A stretch of DNA of 64,000 nt from Fen-1298 sp963833465 (lineage in GTDB: Bacteria; Bacteroidota; Ignavibacteria; UBA10030): the NCBI GenBank assembly GCA_963833465.1, contig CAWHXW010000003.1, positions 868,001 to 932,000 on the forward strand, given 5' to 3'. Below, in pieces: positions 53,559-61,745 of this stretch. A program made the position numbers and the translations under genes. Below the pieces are notes generated by a model that saw only the letters and a program-made list of their open reading frames with translations, had not been told where the DNA came from and made no database searches. Numbering within the stretch: position 1 is the stretch's first letter; the number at the start of each line of letters is the position of its first letter.

Positions 53559-54310
53559 CACAGCAAAATGGAAGTTTAAAAATTCTGATGTTGGAAGATA
53601 TTCCGATCGATGCCGAAATGATCGAACGAGAACTTCAGAATGCAAATATTTTATACGATACACGGCGAGTAGCGTCTAAGTTTAAATTCTTAAAAGAGCT
53701 TGAAGTATTTTCGCCTGATTTAGTTCTTGCAGATTATTCATTGCCTCAGTTCAGCGGTTTAGAAGCGTTGAAGATAGTGCGTGAAAAGAAAGAAAGAATT
53801 CCATTTATTCTTGTCACAGGAATGAAGAATGAAGAAATAGCCGTCGAATGCTTAAAAGAAGGTGCTGATGATTATATCTTGAAGTCAAGTTTGCGACGAT
53901 TGCCAGGTGCAATTCAAAACGCGCTTGAAAAACAGAGGGCAGAAAGTGAAAATGAACGACTTGAAGAGGAACTCAAACGGTCTCAGAAACAAATGCTCAC
54001 TATCTTCGAGAGTATAACGGATGCGTTCTTTTCTGTGAATAAATCTTGGGATGTGATGTATTTGAACCCGCGATCCGATGTCTTTCTGGCTAAAGTTAAT
54101 AAACGGCGTGAAGATCTCTGGGGAAAGAATTGGTGGAATGAATTTCCATCTCCAAACAATTCAGTAGCATACAAAGCTTTGCATCGCGCAATGGCAGCAC
54201 ATGAATTTGCTGAATTTGAAGAATATAATTCCGCATTAGATTCATGGCTCCAGGTTTCGGGCTTATCCCGCAGAAGACGGTCTTGCTATTTATATGCAAG
54301 ATATTTCTGA
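53555..54310 (+). CDS. REC-PAS N-terminal part of a split hybrid kinase
   Basis: The 251 residues comprise a receiver (1-125; LEDIPIDAEMIEREL, phospho-acceptor Asp60 in VLADYSLPQFSG, DDYILKSSLRRLPG) and the start of a PAS domain (from about 145, MLTIFESITDAFFSVNK). The frame ends SGLSRRRRSCYLYARYF, a nonsense tail. Removing one G of 54259-54261 restores VSAYPAEDGLAIYMQDISERK and joins this frame to the next, giving one gene of about 764 residues from 53555 to 55850. The start overlaps the GAF kinase stop by 4 bp. Confidence 0.86.
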   Translation: MTQQNGSLKILMLEDIPIDAEMIERELQNANILYDTRRVASKFKFLKELEVFSPDLVLADYSLPQFSGLEALKIVREKKERIPFILVTGMKNEEIAVECLKEGADDYILKSSLRRLPGAIQNALEKQRAESENERLEEELKRSQKQMLTIFESITDAFFSVNKSWDVMYLNPRSDVFLAKVNKRREDLWGKNWWNEFPSPNNSVAYKALHRAMAAHEFAEFEEYNSALDSWLQVSGLSRRRRSCYLYARYF

Positions 54311-55850
54311 ACGTAAAAAGGCGGAAGAAAAAATCAGAGAGCAGGCAAATTTATTGGATATCGCGCAAGATGCAATTATTGTTCGTGATCTCAGAGATAA
54401 TATCATATACTGGAACAATAGCGCTGAAAGGATTTATGGGTGGAAGCAAGATGAAGCGATTGCAAAAAATGCTTCTAAATTATTAAACACAGAATTAGAC
54501 AGCATAGAACGTGCCTTACAAAACGTTAAACAGAATGGATCATGGTTTGGTGAATTGTATCAAGTAACCAAAACGCAAAAAAGTGTTATTGTCGAAAGCA
54601 GGTGGAGCCTCGTTCGAGATGAGCAAGGAATGCCAAAGTCAATACTTACAATCAATACGGACATCACTGATAAAAAGAATATCGAACAACAGTTTCTTCG
54701 TGCGCAACGTTTGGAAAGTGTGGGTACTCTGGCGAGCGGACTGTTACACGACCTAAATAATGTTCTGACACCAATTATTTTAGCAGTTCCCTTTATCAGG
54801 GAAAAATTGTCGGATGAACCGAGTCAAGACATCTTAAGAACACTGGAAAGCTCCGCAAAACGAGGAGAAGGTGTAGTAAGACAACTAATGTCGTTTGTAA
54901 GAGGAGTTAAAGGCGACCGTGTTATCCTTCAACTTAGACTTCTTGTGTTGGAATTATTGCATTTTGTTGCTGAAACATTTCCACCTATCATAAAAGTAAT
55001 AAAGCATTGCCCTAAGGGTATCTGGTATGTTGTAGGAGATTCAACTCAATTATATCAAGTATTGATGAATCTTGCGATCAATGCTCGTGATGCAATGCCA
55101 AACGGTGGAACACTTACAATTGATTTACAAAATATCACACTTGGTGAACAAGAAGCAGGGCTGCACCTTGGAGCTGCACCTGGAATGTATGTGATATTAA
55201 GTGTGAAAGATACCGGCACTGGAATTTCGCCGGAAATAATTAACAGAATATTCGATCCATTTTTCACAACAAAGGAACCCGGTAAAGGAACTGGGTTAGG
55301 TCTTTCGTCAGCGTTGAGTATTATAAAAAGCCATGGCGGTTTCATTGATGTTCATAGCGAAGTAGGCAAGGGAACAGAATTTAATATCTTTCTTCCTGCT
55401 AAGGAAGAAGAAGCGGAAATGGAAGTCGCACAAGATAGCAATGTTTCAATGGGACATGGTGAAACCATTCTTGTTGTGGATGACGAAAAAACCTTACAAG
55501 ATCTTCTTCGTCCAACACTTGAAAAGAGAAATTTCAAAGTTTTGACTGCGTTTGATGGTGATGAAGCAATTGCTGTTTATAAAGAAAACCAAGGTAAAAT
55601 TGATATCGTATTATTAGACATATTGATGCCTAAATTGAGCGGGTTGTCAACAATTCCTGAATTAAAACGAATAAATCCGCATATTAAAATAATTGGCATG
55701 ACAGGAAGTATGTTGGATAATCTGAGTAGCGAAATGAATACAATTATGCAAGAATTGCCTTTCCTTCAGAAGCCCTTTAATTCTGAAGACGTTGCAACAA
55801 TGGTAAACGAAGTATTATGTGAAGCCCCAAAGGCTTATTCCGGAAATTAA
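54294..55850 (+). CDS. PAS-HisKA-HATPase-REC C-terminal part of the split hybrid kinase
   Basis: A 518-residue continuation. A second PAS domain (about 20-125, LLDIAQDAIIVRDLRDNI) precedes a NtrB-like H-box (LASGLLHDLNNVLTPI with the phospho-acceptor His). The HATPase domain has NLAINARDAMP, DTGTGISPE and GTGLGLSSALSIIKSHGG. A C-terminal receiver (from about 395) has LVVDDEKTLQDLL, the Asp in IVLLDILMPKLSG and PFLQKPF. The fused protein would be a REC-PAS-PAS-kinase-REC relay. It is coupled to the GAF kinase and CheB. How it meets the CheA pathway is not visible. Confidence 0.92.
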   Translation: MQDISERKKAEEKIREQANLLDIAQDAIIVRDLRDNIIYWNNSAERIYGWKQDEAIAKNASKLLNTELDSIERALQNVKQNGSWFGELYQVTKTQKSVIVESRWSLVRDEQGMPKSILTINTDITDKKNIEQQFLRAQRLESVGTLASGLLHDLNNVLTPIILAVPFIREKLSDEPSQDILRTLESSAKRGEGVVRQLMSFVRGVKGDRVILQLRLLVLELLHFVAETFPPIIKVIKHCPKGIWYVVGDSTQLYQVLMNLAINARDAMPNGGTLTIDLQNITLGEQEAGLHLGAAPGMYVILSVKDTGTGISPEIINRIFDPFFTTKEPGKGTGLGLSSALSIIKSHGGFIDVHSEVGKGTEFNIFLPAKEEEAEMEVAQDSNVSMGHGETILVVDDEKTLQDLLRPTLEKRNFKVLTAFDGDEAIAVYKENQGKIDIVLLDILMPKLSGLSTIPELKRINPHIKIIGMTGSMLDNLSSEMNTIMQELPFLQKPFNSEDVATMVNEVLCEAPKAYSGN

Positions 55851-55898
55851 TTTGATGGAAAGTCGCGGATATATCGGCTTTATAATGGAATAAAAAAT

Positions 55899-56534
55899 AT
55901 GGCTGTTAAAACAATTTGGGACCAAAAAAGGATTGGTGTAATTCGGAAGGTTACAACCTCAACTGCAACTGTTGTACTTGATCCGCAATTATCGAGTCTG
56001 TCATTGCAGTTAAATGGAAAATCTTATCCTATCGGACAGATAGGTACGTACATACTTGTGCCAGTTGGAAGACAAGTTTTACTTGGAATGGTGTCAGAAG
56101 TCAAGAAATTCGAATATGGAGAAAATGGGAAAATAAAATCTCATTATGAAATGACCATTAGTCTTATTGGCTCTGTAAAGAATGGTATTTTTGAGCGTGG
56201 TGTTTCCACTTTTCCGACAGCGGAAACACCTGTATATATACTTGAAGAAAAAGATCTTGCTGTTGCTTTTTCAGTGTTTCAGCGATTTGGATTTTCCACA
56301 GGAAGGCTCTCACTTTTTGAAAATGAAAGAGCTTATATTGATCCAAATCGTTTTTTTGGAAAACATCTTGCTGTAATTGGATCAAGCGGCTCTGGCAAAT
56401 CATGTACTGTTGCTTCAATTCTTCAAAAAGTCATCGGCTTCCCTGAAACAAAAGTCATTATTTTAGACATGCATAATGAGTATCGAGCTTCATTTCCAAA
56501 AAACAGTCAGTACCCTGAATCTAACCGAACTTGA
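55899..56534 (+). CDS. HerA-type ATPase, N-terminal part (HAS-barrel and Walker A), frameshifted
   Basis: The 211 residues start with a beta-rich HAS-barrel-like region (RIGVIRKVTTSTATVVLD). After this comes HLAVIGSSGSGKSCTVASIL, the Walker A P-loop, and VIILDMHNEYRASFP, the HerA motif with Asp-x-His-x-Glu-Tyr. The frame then runs into NSQYPESNRT and stops. One A too many in 56498-56503 explains this. Without it the reading continues into the next frame as FPKTVSTLNLTELELPFW. The joined gene is 55899-57495, about 531 residues. It lies 48 bp after the hybrid kinase on the same strand. Confidence 0.88.
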   Translation: MAVKTIWDQKRIGVIRKVTTSTATVVLDPQLSSLSLQLNGKSYPIGQIGTYILVPVGRQVLLGMVSEVKKFEYGENGKIKSHYEMTISLIGSVKNGIFERGVSTFPTAETPVYILEEKDLAVAFSVFQRFGFSTGRLSLFENERAYIDPNRFFGKHLAVIGSSGSGKSCTVASILQKVIGFPETKVIILDMHNEYRASFPKNSQYPESNRT

Positions 56535-57495
56535 GCTGCCATTCTGGTTGATGACTTTTCAAGAAATGACGGAAGTGTTCGTCAATACTTCTGATGAGCA
56601 TGCGGCAACTCATATTACTGTTTTAAAAGAACTTGTGTTTCAAGCTAAGCGCCTGCAAAATCCCGAGCTAAAAAATGTTCTTACGATTGATACGCCTGTG
56701 TATTACGATTTTGCGAAAGTACGTTCAAAAATAGAAGCTCTTGAATCGGATAAAAGCGGTCCTTTTTATGGAAAGTTTGCCCGATTTTTGGTACAGCTCG
56801 ATACAAAATTAAATGACCCGCGTTATGATTTTATGTTTAAACCCAGACTTTTTATTCACTCTGCATCGTTTTCAGAATTGTTGACAAAGATGTTTGGACC
56901 TAATGAGGGAGCAAGAGTCACAATAATGGATATGAGTGGTGTTCCGTTTGACATTGTGAATACAGTCGTTTCTTTGATGGCAAGATTAGCATTTGACTTT
57001 AATTTTTGGAATATTAACCGCCGTGAATGTCCGATTCTCCTCGTATTTGAAGAAGCACATAATTATTTATCAACACATGCGGAAGGAACACAGGCTGCAA
57101 GACGCACTGTAGAGCGCATCGCTAAAGAAGGTAGAAAGTATGGTGTAAGCTGTATGATAATAAGCCAAAGGCCCTCGGATATTTCTGAAACGATTTTATC
57201 TCAATGCAACAACTTTGTAGTAATGCGTCTCACAAATCCGATGGATCAGAATTATGTATGCCGGCTCGTTGCAGACACATATCCCGGTCTCGAAAACCTT
57301 CTTCCTTCGCTTCGTCAAGGAGAAGGATTATTTGTCGGAGATGCAGTTCCTATGCCTTTACGGATTCAGATTGACCGGCCAGATCCAGAACCGGCAAGTG
57401 CGGATATACAATTTTTTGATAAATGGAAACGTAAAAATGAACCGACAAATGTCGGTGAAATAGTAAGACGTTGGTGGTATCAAGAACGGTATTAG
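56476..57495 (+). CDS. HerA-type ATPase, C-terminal part (Walker B and arginine-rich end)
   Basis: The 339 residues continue the ATPase. After an alpha-helical insertion (about 20-150), Walker B is in CPILLVFEEAHNYL. Then come the sensor/arginine segment IAKEGRKYGVSCMIISQRPSDISETILSQC (quoted in part: KEGRKYGVSCMIISQRPSD) and a QCNNFVVMRLTNPMDQNYV motif, all typical of HerA/DUF87 hexameric motor ATPases. Known HerA proteins work with NurA nuclease in DNA end processing, or move DNA or protein in other systems. No NurA-like nuclease lies in the window. Its presence inside a che locus is unusual. Confidence 0.88.
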   Translation: MSIELHFQKTVSTLNLTELELPFWLMTFQEMTEVFVNTSDEHAATHITVLKELVFQAKRLQNPELKNVLTIDTPVYYDFAKVRSKIEALESDKSGPFYGKFARFLVQLDTKLNDPRYDFMFKPRLFIHSASFSELLTKMFGPNEGARVTIMDMSGVPFDIVNTVVSLMARLAFDFNFWNINRRECPILLVFEEAHNYLSTHAEGTQAARRTVERIAKEGRKYGVSCMIISQRPSDISETILSQCNNFVVMRLTNPMDQNYVCRLVADTYPGLENLLPSLRQGEGLFVGDAVPMPLRIQIDRPDPEPASADIQFFDKWKRKNEPTNVGEIVRRWWYQERY

Positions 57496-57571
57496 TATAA
57501 ATGTATTTAGTACAATACCGAATATTAATGAATTACAAACGTAATAATATTAACAATAATGTTTAGTTAGT

Positions 57572-58843
57572 GTGACTGATCAACAAGTTATGACTACAAC
57601 ACCGAATTCATCCGAAGAAATTCGAATGGAAGCCAATCACATTTTAAAAGTGGTTGATCAAGCAATTAAAGCTGGATATTTAGATGAGGCAAAGGAGCAT
57701 CTTGACAAAGCAAAGAAGATTGATCCGACCAATGCGTATATTTACGCATTCCAAGAGAGAATTTCTTTTTTGAAAGAGGAAGCCGCAAAGAAAAAAACTT
57801 CAGCATCTAATCGCGGAGCAATGGAGGAAGCAGCAAGAGCAAAACTCGATGCAGACCGCCAGCGAGCAGAAGAAGAAAGGTTAAAAAGAGAAGATGCTAA
57901 AGTGAAACAATTAGAAGAATGGCATCAAAAACAAATTGAAGCAGAAAAACGACATCAGGACGAATCATTACGTGCCGATAAGGAGCAATCAGTATCGAAT
58001 CCAAAATTTGCTTCCTCGCCGCCAGAAAAAGTGCCTAACGTTCCAATAGAACAACCTCGAAAAATTGAAAATGTGCCGCAGCAAAAACCTGTACCTGTGG
58101 CAACAAAACAAAATGAACCGGCGGCGAAAACGACGGATCAAGCTCACGATATGTACAAACGAGTGCTGTTGCTTGCTTGGGCAGATGGTGCAATCTCGCC
58201 TGAAGAAGAAAGTCAGCTTAGGGATTTACGAACATCACTTCGTATTACTATGGAAGAGCATACGCAGCTTGAGTTAGAAGCCAAAGAAGAATCTTATGCG
58301 CATGCATTCACGCTTGTTTGGACTTCCGGGATGAATGCGAGGGAGCGTTCGGCTGTTATTAATGAACTCCGGCAAAAGTACCATGTTTCATCAGAAGCAC
58401 ATTCAAGAGTTGAGTCAAAAGTTTTAACGGAATTTGGTCAACACCAGAATAAACCGACACTATATGTCATTGATGACGACGAAAGTACTCTTGGAATGAT
58501 TGTACGAGTGCTCGAAGGCGGTGGATTTGCTGTACAGGCTTTCAACACTTCCGATGAAGCGCTTGCCGGACTTAAACATGACATGCCCGATTTGATTGTC
58601 TCAGATATCAATCTCGAAACTTCAACAATTGGCGGATTTTCATTCTATGAAAAAGTCCGACAGATGCATCATCTAAGTCATGTGCCATTTATTTTTCTAA
58701 GCGGAATGGTTGATGAGGGTATGATAAGATATGGAAAAGGTTTAGGTGCCGATGATTATTTGACAAAGCCTTTTTCCGGCGAAATGCTTCTCGATACAAT
58801 CAAAGGGAAATTAAAACGTTATAAACAATTGAAAAGTAATTAG
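57572..58843 (+). CDS. TPR-like/TerB-like/receiver protein
   Basis: A 423-residue protein. Residues 10-70 form a TPR-like helical pair (AGYLDEAKEHLDKAKKIDPT). A charged coiled coil and proline-rich linker (70-190) follow. A TerB-like helical domain (about 195-280) has AWADGAISPEEESQLRDLR and MNARERSAVINEL. The receiver (about 290-415) has LYVIDDDESTLG, the phospho-acceptor Asp in IVSDINLETSTIGGFSF and DDYLTKPFS. The GTG at 57572 was taken as start; ATG 57590 is an alternative. It is placed between the ATPase and the methyl-accepting protein. A receiver tied to a TerB-like domain is unusual. Confidence 0.85.
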   Translation: MTDQQVMTTTPNSSEEIRMEANHILKVVDQAIKAGYLDEAKEHLDKAKKIDPTNAYIYAFQERISFLKEEAAKKKTSASNRGAMEEAARAKLDADRQRAEEERLKREDAKVKQLEEWHQKQIEAEKRHQDESLRADKEQSVSNPKFASSPPEKVPNVPIEQPRKIENVPQQKPVPVATKQNEPAAKTTDQAHDMYKRVLLLAWADGAISPEEESQLRDLRTSLRITMEEHTQLELEAKEESYAHAFTLVWTSGMNARERSAVINELRQKYHVSSEAHSRVESKVLTEFGQHQNKPTLYVIDDDESTLGMIVRVLEGGGFAVQAFNTSDEALAGLKHDMPDLIVSDINLETSTIGGFSFYEKVRQMHHLSHVPFIFLSGMVDEGMIRYGKGLGADDYLTKPFSGEMLLDTIKGKLKRYKQLKSN

Positions 58844-58878
58844 TATAGAACGCTCAATCAGATATAAGGAGCAATGCC

Positions 58879-60531
58879 ATGTTTGACATATTTAATAGAT
58901 CATTACAAGCTACGCTAATTAGGAGATTTATCATTCCTTTGCTGGCAATTTCTCTTTTCGGGATAATTTATTATGCGATCAACCAGAAAGCGGATGGACG
59001 CGCCGCATCTGAACAAAATGCAATGTTACTTGCAGAAACACTATCATTTTCGGTGGGAGCTGGATTAAATGATGGTAATTTTGATCTTGTTCAAACGTCT
59101 TTTAATTGGGCAAAAGGAGATGCCGCTGTTACATTTGTTTTAATTCTAGATGAATCAAATAAAACAATTATTGAACACAATCCGCGGCAGATAGCTTATG
59201 ATTTAACGACACTCATGAAACGTGAAGCATTTGATGATGCTAAAGATATTGTTGTGGCGATGCATCCAATCGAATATAAAAACAGGAAGTTAGGAACAAC
59301 GATTGTTGGCGTAACTATGGAACCGGTTCTTGAAAGCATCAATAAACAAATACTTTTATCTGCAGCTATCAATCTAATAATTCTCATAATTGGAATAGCG
59401 TATGTTATCCTATTTTCTCGAGTGTTAGTCAGAGATATAAAGGCTGTGCAGGTAAGCATCGATAATGCGGATTTAAATACACAATTTAATTCGATGAGGC
59501 AGGATGAAATGGGTCAACTACAACACTCATTCGATCAATTTGTCGGGTCTATCCGCGATACATTACTTCAAGTATCAGAAACTGCCCTTTCAGTTGCGAG
59601 TGCAAGTGCTGAAATAAGTTCAAGCACAGAAGAGATGGCAGCAGGGTCTCAGGAACAAACCACGCAATCCGAAGAAATAGCAAGAGCGGTTGAGCAAATG
59701 GCAAAAAGTATAGCGGTGAATTCGGAAAATGCAGGTGAAACTGCGCATACAGCAGAACAGGCTAAAATCGCTGCCGAGCAAGGCGGAAAAGTTGTAACAG
59801 ATACGGTAAGTGAAATGAAACAGATTGCGAATGTTGTCCGAGAATCGGCTGGTACAATTCAAAATCTTGGTAAATCAAGCGATCAAATTGGCGAGATAAT
59901 TGGTGTGATAGAACATATTGCCGATCAAACAAATCTGCTGGCTCTTAATGCAGCAATCGAAGCGGCGAGAGCAGGTGAACAGGGCCGTGGGTTTGCAGTA
60001 GTTGCCGATGAAGTGAGGAAATTGGCAGAACAAACCACTAAGGCGACAAAACAAATTGCCGGCATGATTCAGCAAATACAATTTGACAGTCATGGTGCGG
60101 TCAGTGCAATGGCGAATGCTACAAAACAAGTAGATGCAGGGATTTTATTAGCAGACCGGGCTGGAGCGTCATTGCAGGAAATCGTTCAGACCTCACAAAA
60201 AGTTACAGACATGGTCACACAAATCGCAGTTGCCAATGAGGAGCAATCGAGTACAAGTGAGCAGATCAGCAAGAACATGGAAGCCATTGCAACGGTTACT
60301 CAACAAACAGCTTCAGGCACTCAACAAATCGCTCGTTCAGCTGAAGATCTTAATCGATTGACGGAAGCCCTTCAACAGCTTGTCAGTCAGTTCAAATTAT
60401 CATCGCAAAAAGAACAAGAGGCATTTTCATTATCTTCACAGAGATCATATGAATCGAGGTCACGATCAAAATATGCGAATAGAGAAAACTCGTCGCTGCC
60501 TGCCATTCATAGAAATCTGGCAGAAAAATAA
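58879..60531 (+). CDS. methyl-accepting chemotaxis protein
   Basis: A 550-residue transmembrane receptor. TM1 is at about 13-32, a periplasmic domain of roughly 120 residues lies at 35-155 with a cache-like appearance (VLILDESNKTIIEHN, GTTIVGVTMEPVL), and TM2 is at 157-178. A HAMP linker (about 180-235) and coiled coil follow, then the hairpin tip HIADQTNLLALNAAIEAARA and EQGRGFAVVADEVRKLAEQT. The tip is the CheA/CheW docking site. The C-terminus has no pentapeptide tether (NWETF-like) for CheR/CheB. It is the only receptor in the locus and is followed by two periplasmic binding protein genes. Confidence 0.95.
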   Translation: MFDIFNRSLQATLIRRFIIPLLAISLFGIIYYAINQKADGRAASEQNAMLLAETLSFSVGAGLNDGNFDLVQTSFNWAKGDAAVTFVLILDESNKTIIEHNPRQIAYDLTTLMKREAFDDAKDIVVAMHPIEYKNRKLGTTIVGVTMEPVLESINKQILLSAAINLIILIIGIAYVILFSRVLVRDIKAVQVSIDNADLNTQFNSMRQDEMGQLQHSFDQFVGSIRDTLLQVSETALSVASASAEISSSTEEMAAGSQEQTTQSEEIARAVEQMAKSIAVNSENAGETAHTAEQAKIAAEQGGKVVTDTVSEMKQIANVVRESAGTIQNLGKSSDQIGEIIGVIEHIADQTNLLALNAAIEAARAGEQGRGFAVVADEVRKLAEQTTKATKQIAGMIQQIQFDSHGAVSAMANATKQVDAGILLADRAGASLQEIVQTSQKVTDMVTQIAVANEEQSSTSEQISKNMEAIATVTQQTASGTQQIARSAEDLNRLTEALQQLVSQFKLSSQKEQEAFSLSSQRSYESRSRSKYANRENSSLPAIHRNLAEK

Positions 60532-60606
60532 AAAGAAGTTGCTGCGTTCTTGTTAAGAAATGACGGATTTTAAAAAACTTTATACTAATAAAAGGATGGA
60601 AATATT

Positions 60607-61605
60607 ATGAAAAACAAAATAGTCTTTCTCTTCTGTATAATCTTTTTGAGCTCCGGTTTGGTTTTATCACAGACCAGCGATAAAAAGGTAAGTATGAAGA
60701 ATATTAAGATAGGAGTTATAGGAAAAAGCCAATCAAATCCTGTATTTATAGCCGCATATTCTGGAGCTCGAGTTGCTGCAAAAGAAATCGGGGCTAAATA
60801 TGGTGTGCAGATTAGTATCGATTGGCAGACACCGCAGAATGAGAATCCTAAGGAACAAGCTCAAGCTATTGAACGGCTTTCTCATTCTGGTGCAGCTGGA
60901 ATTGCCATTGCTTGCAGTGATGCAAATATATTAACTTCTCCAATCAACGATGCAGTGAATCTTGGTACACAAGTAGTTTGCTTTGATGCTGATGCACCAA
61001 AAAGCAAAAGGTTTGCATATTATGGCACCGATGATATGGAATTTGGCCGCATGATATTGAAAGAGTTGGCTCAGCAAATGAATGAAAAAGGCGTTATAGC
61101 TATGATTGCTGGTAATAAGAACGCGCCGAATCTTCAGCGACGGGTTCGCGCAGTTACTGAGGAATTAAAAAATTATCCTTCGATAAAGCTTCTTCCAAAT
61201 GGAGTTTTTTACCATGAGGAAATTGCAGAAAAAGCGGCTGAGGTAGTTGCTCGAGCACAAAAATTGAATCCTCAAATTGGTGGATGGGTTTTCGTTGGCG
61301 GGTGGCCTCTTTGGACAAAAAATGCTATTAAATGGAGCCCGGGTAAAGTTAAAATTGTCGCTTGCGATGCCCTGCCCGATGAATTAGAATATGTAAAAAG
61401 CGGGCATGTACAAGTTCTCATTGCGCAAGGTTGTTTTATGTGGGGCTATAAGTCAGTTGAACTTTTAATTAACAAGATACTTATGAACCAATCCCCTAGC
61501 GAAGAAATTATTGCAGCACCGTTAACGCGAGTAACGAATGAGAATTTAGACGAATGGTCGTTGAATTGGAAGAAATGGCTGCTAAAGGAAGCAGTCAATC
61601 GATGA
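60607..61605 (+). CDS. sugar-type periplasmic binding protein (B1)
   Basis: A 332-residue exported protein (signal peptide 1-22, ending SGLVLSQT) of the Peripla_BP_4 fold. It opens with IGVIGKSQSNPVFIAAYSGA, then has IDWQTPQNENPKEQAQAIER, IAIACSDANIL, CFDADAPKSKRFAYYGTDD and VIAMIAGNKNAPN. The C-terminal lobe has IGGWVFVGGWPLW and VKIVACDALPDELEY. It is much closer to its neighbour B2 than to the A1/A2 pair at 42-44 kb, showing a second tandem duplication. It starts 75 bp after the receptor and has no transporter partners nearby. Confidence 0.9.
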   Translation: MKNKIVFLFCIIFLSSGLVLSQTSDKKVSMKNIKIGVIGKSQSNPVFIAAYSGARVAAKEIGAKYGVQISIDWQTPQNENPKEQAQAIERLSHSGAAGIAIACSDANILTSPINDAVNLGTQVVCFDADAPKSKRFAYYGTDDMEFGRMILKELAQQMNEKGVIAMIAGNKNAPNLQRRVRAVTEELKNYPSIKLLPNGVFYHEEIAEKAAEVVARAQKLNPQIGGWVFVGGWPLWTKNAIKWSPGKVKIVACDALPDELEYVKSGHVQVLIAQGCFMWGYKSVELLINKILMNQSPSEEIIAAPLTRVTNENLDEWSLNWKKWLLKEAVNR

Positions 61606-61745
61606 AGAAATTTAGCATTCAAAGGATCGGCGAAATATCATCGTAGATTTTTTTCCTGTGATTTTAAGAAAATTCTGTAAATCTTAGAAATTAGTGTTCA
61701 CCTGATGCTGTAGAATTATGTCACAGTTGCAAAGGAAATAATATT

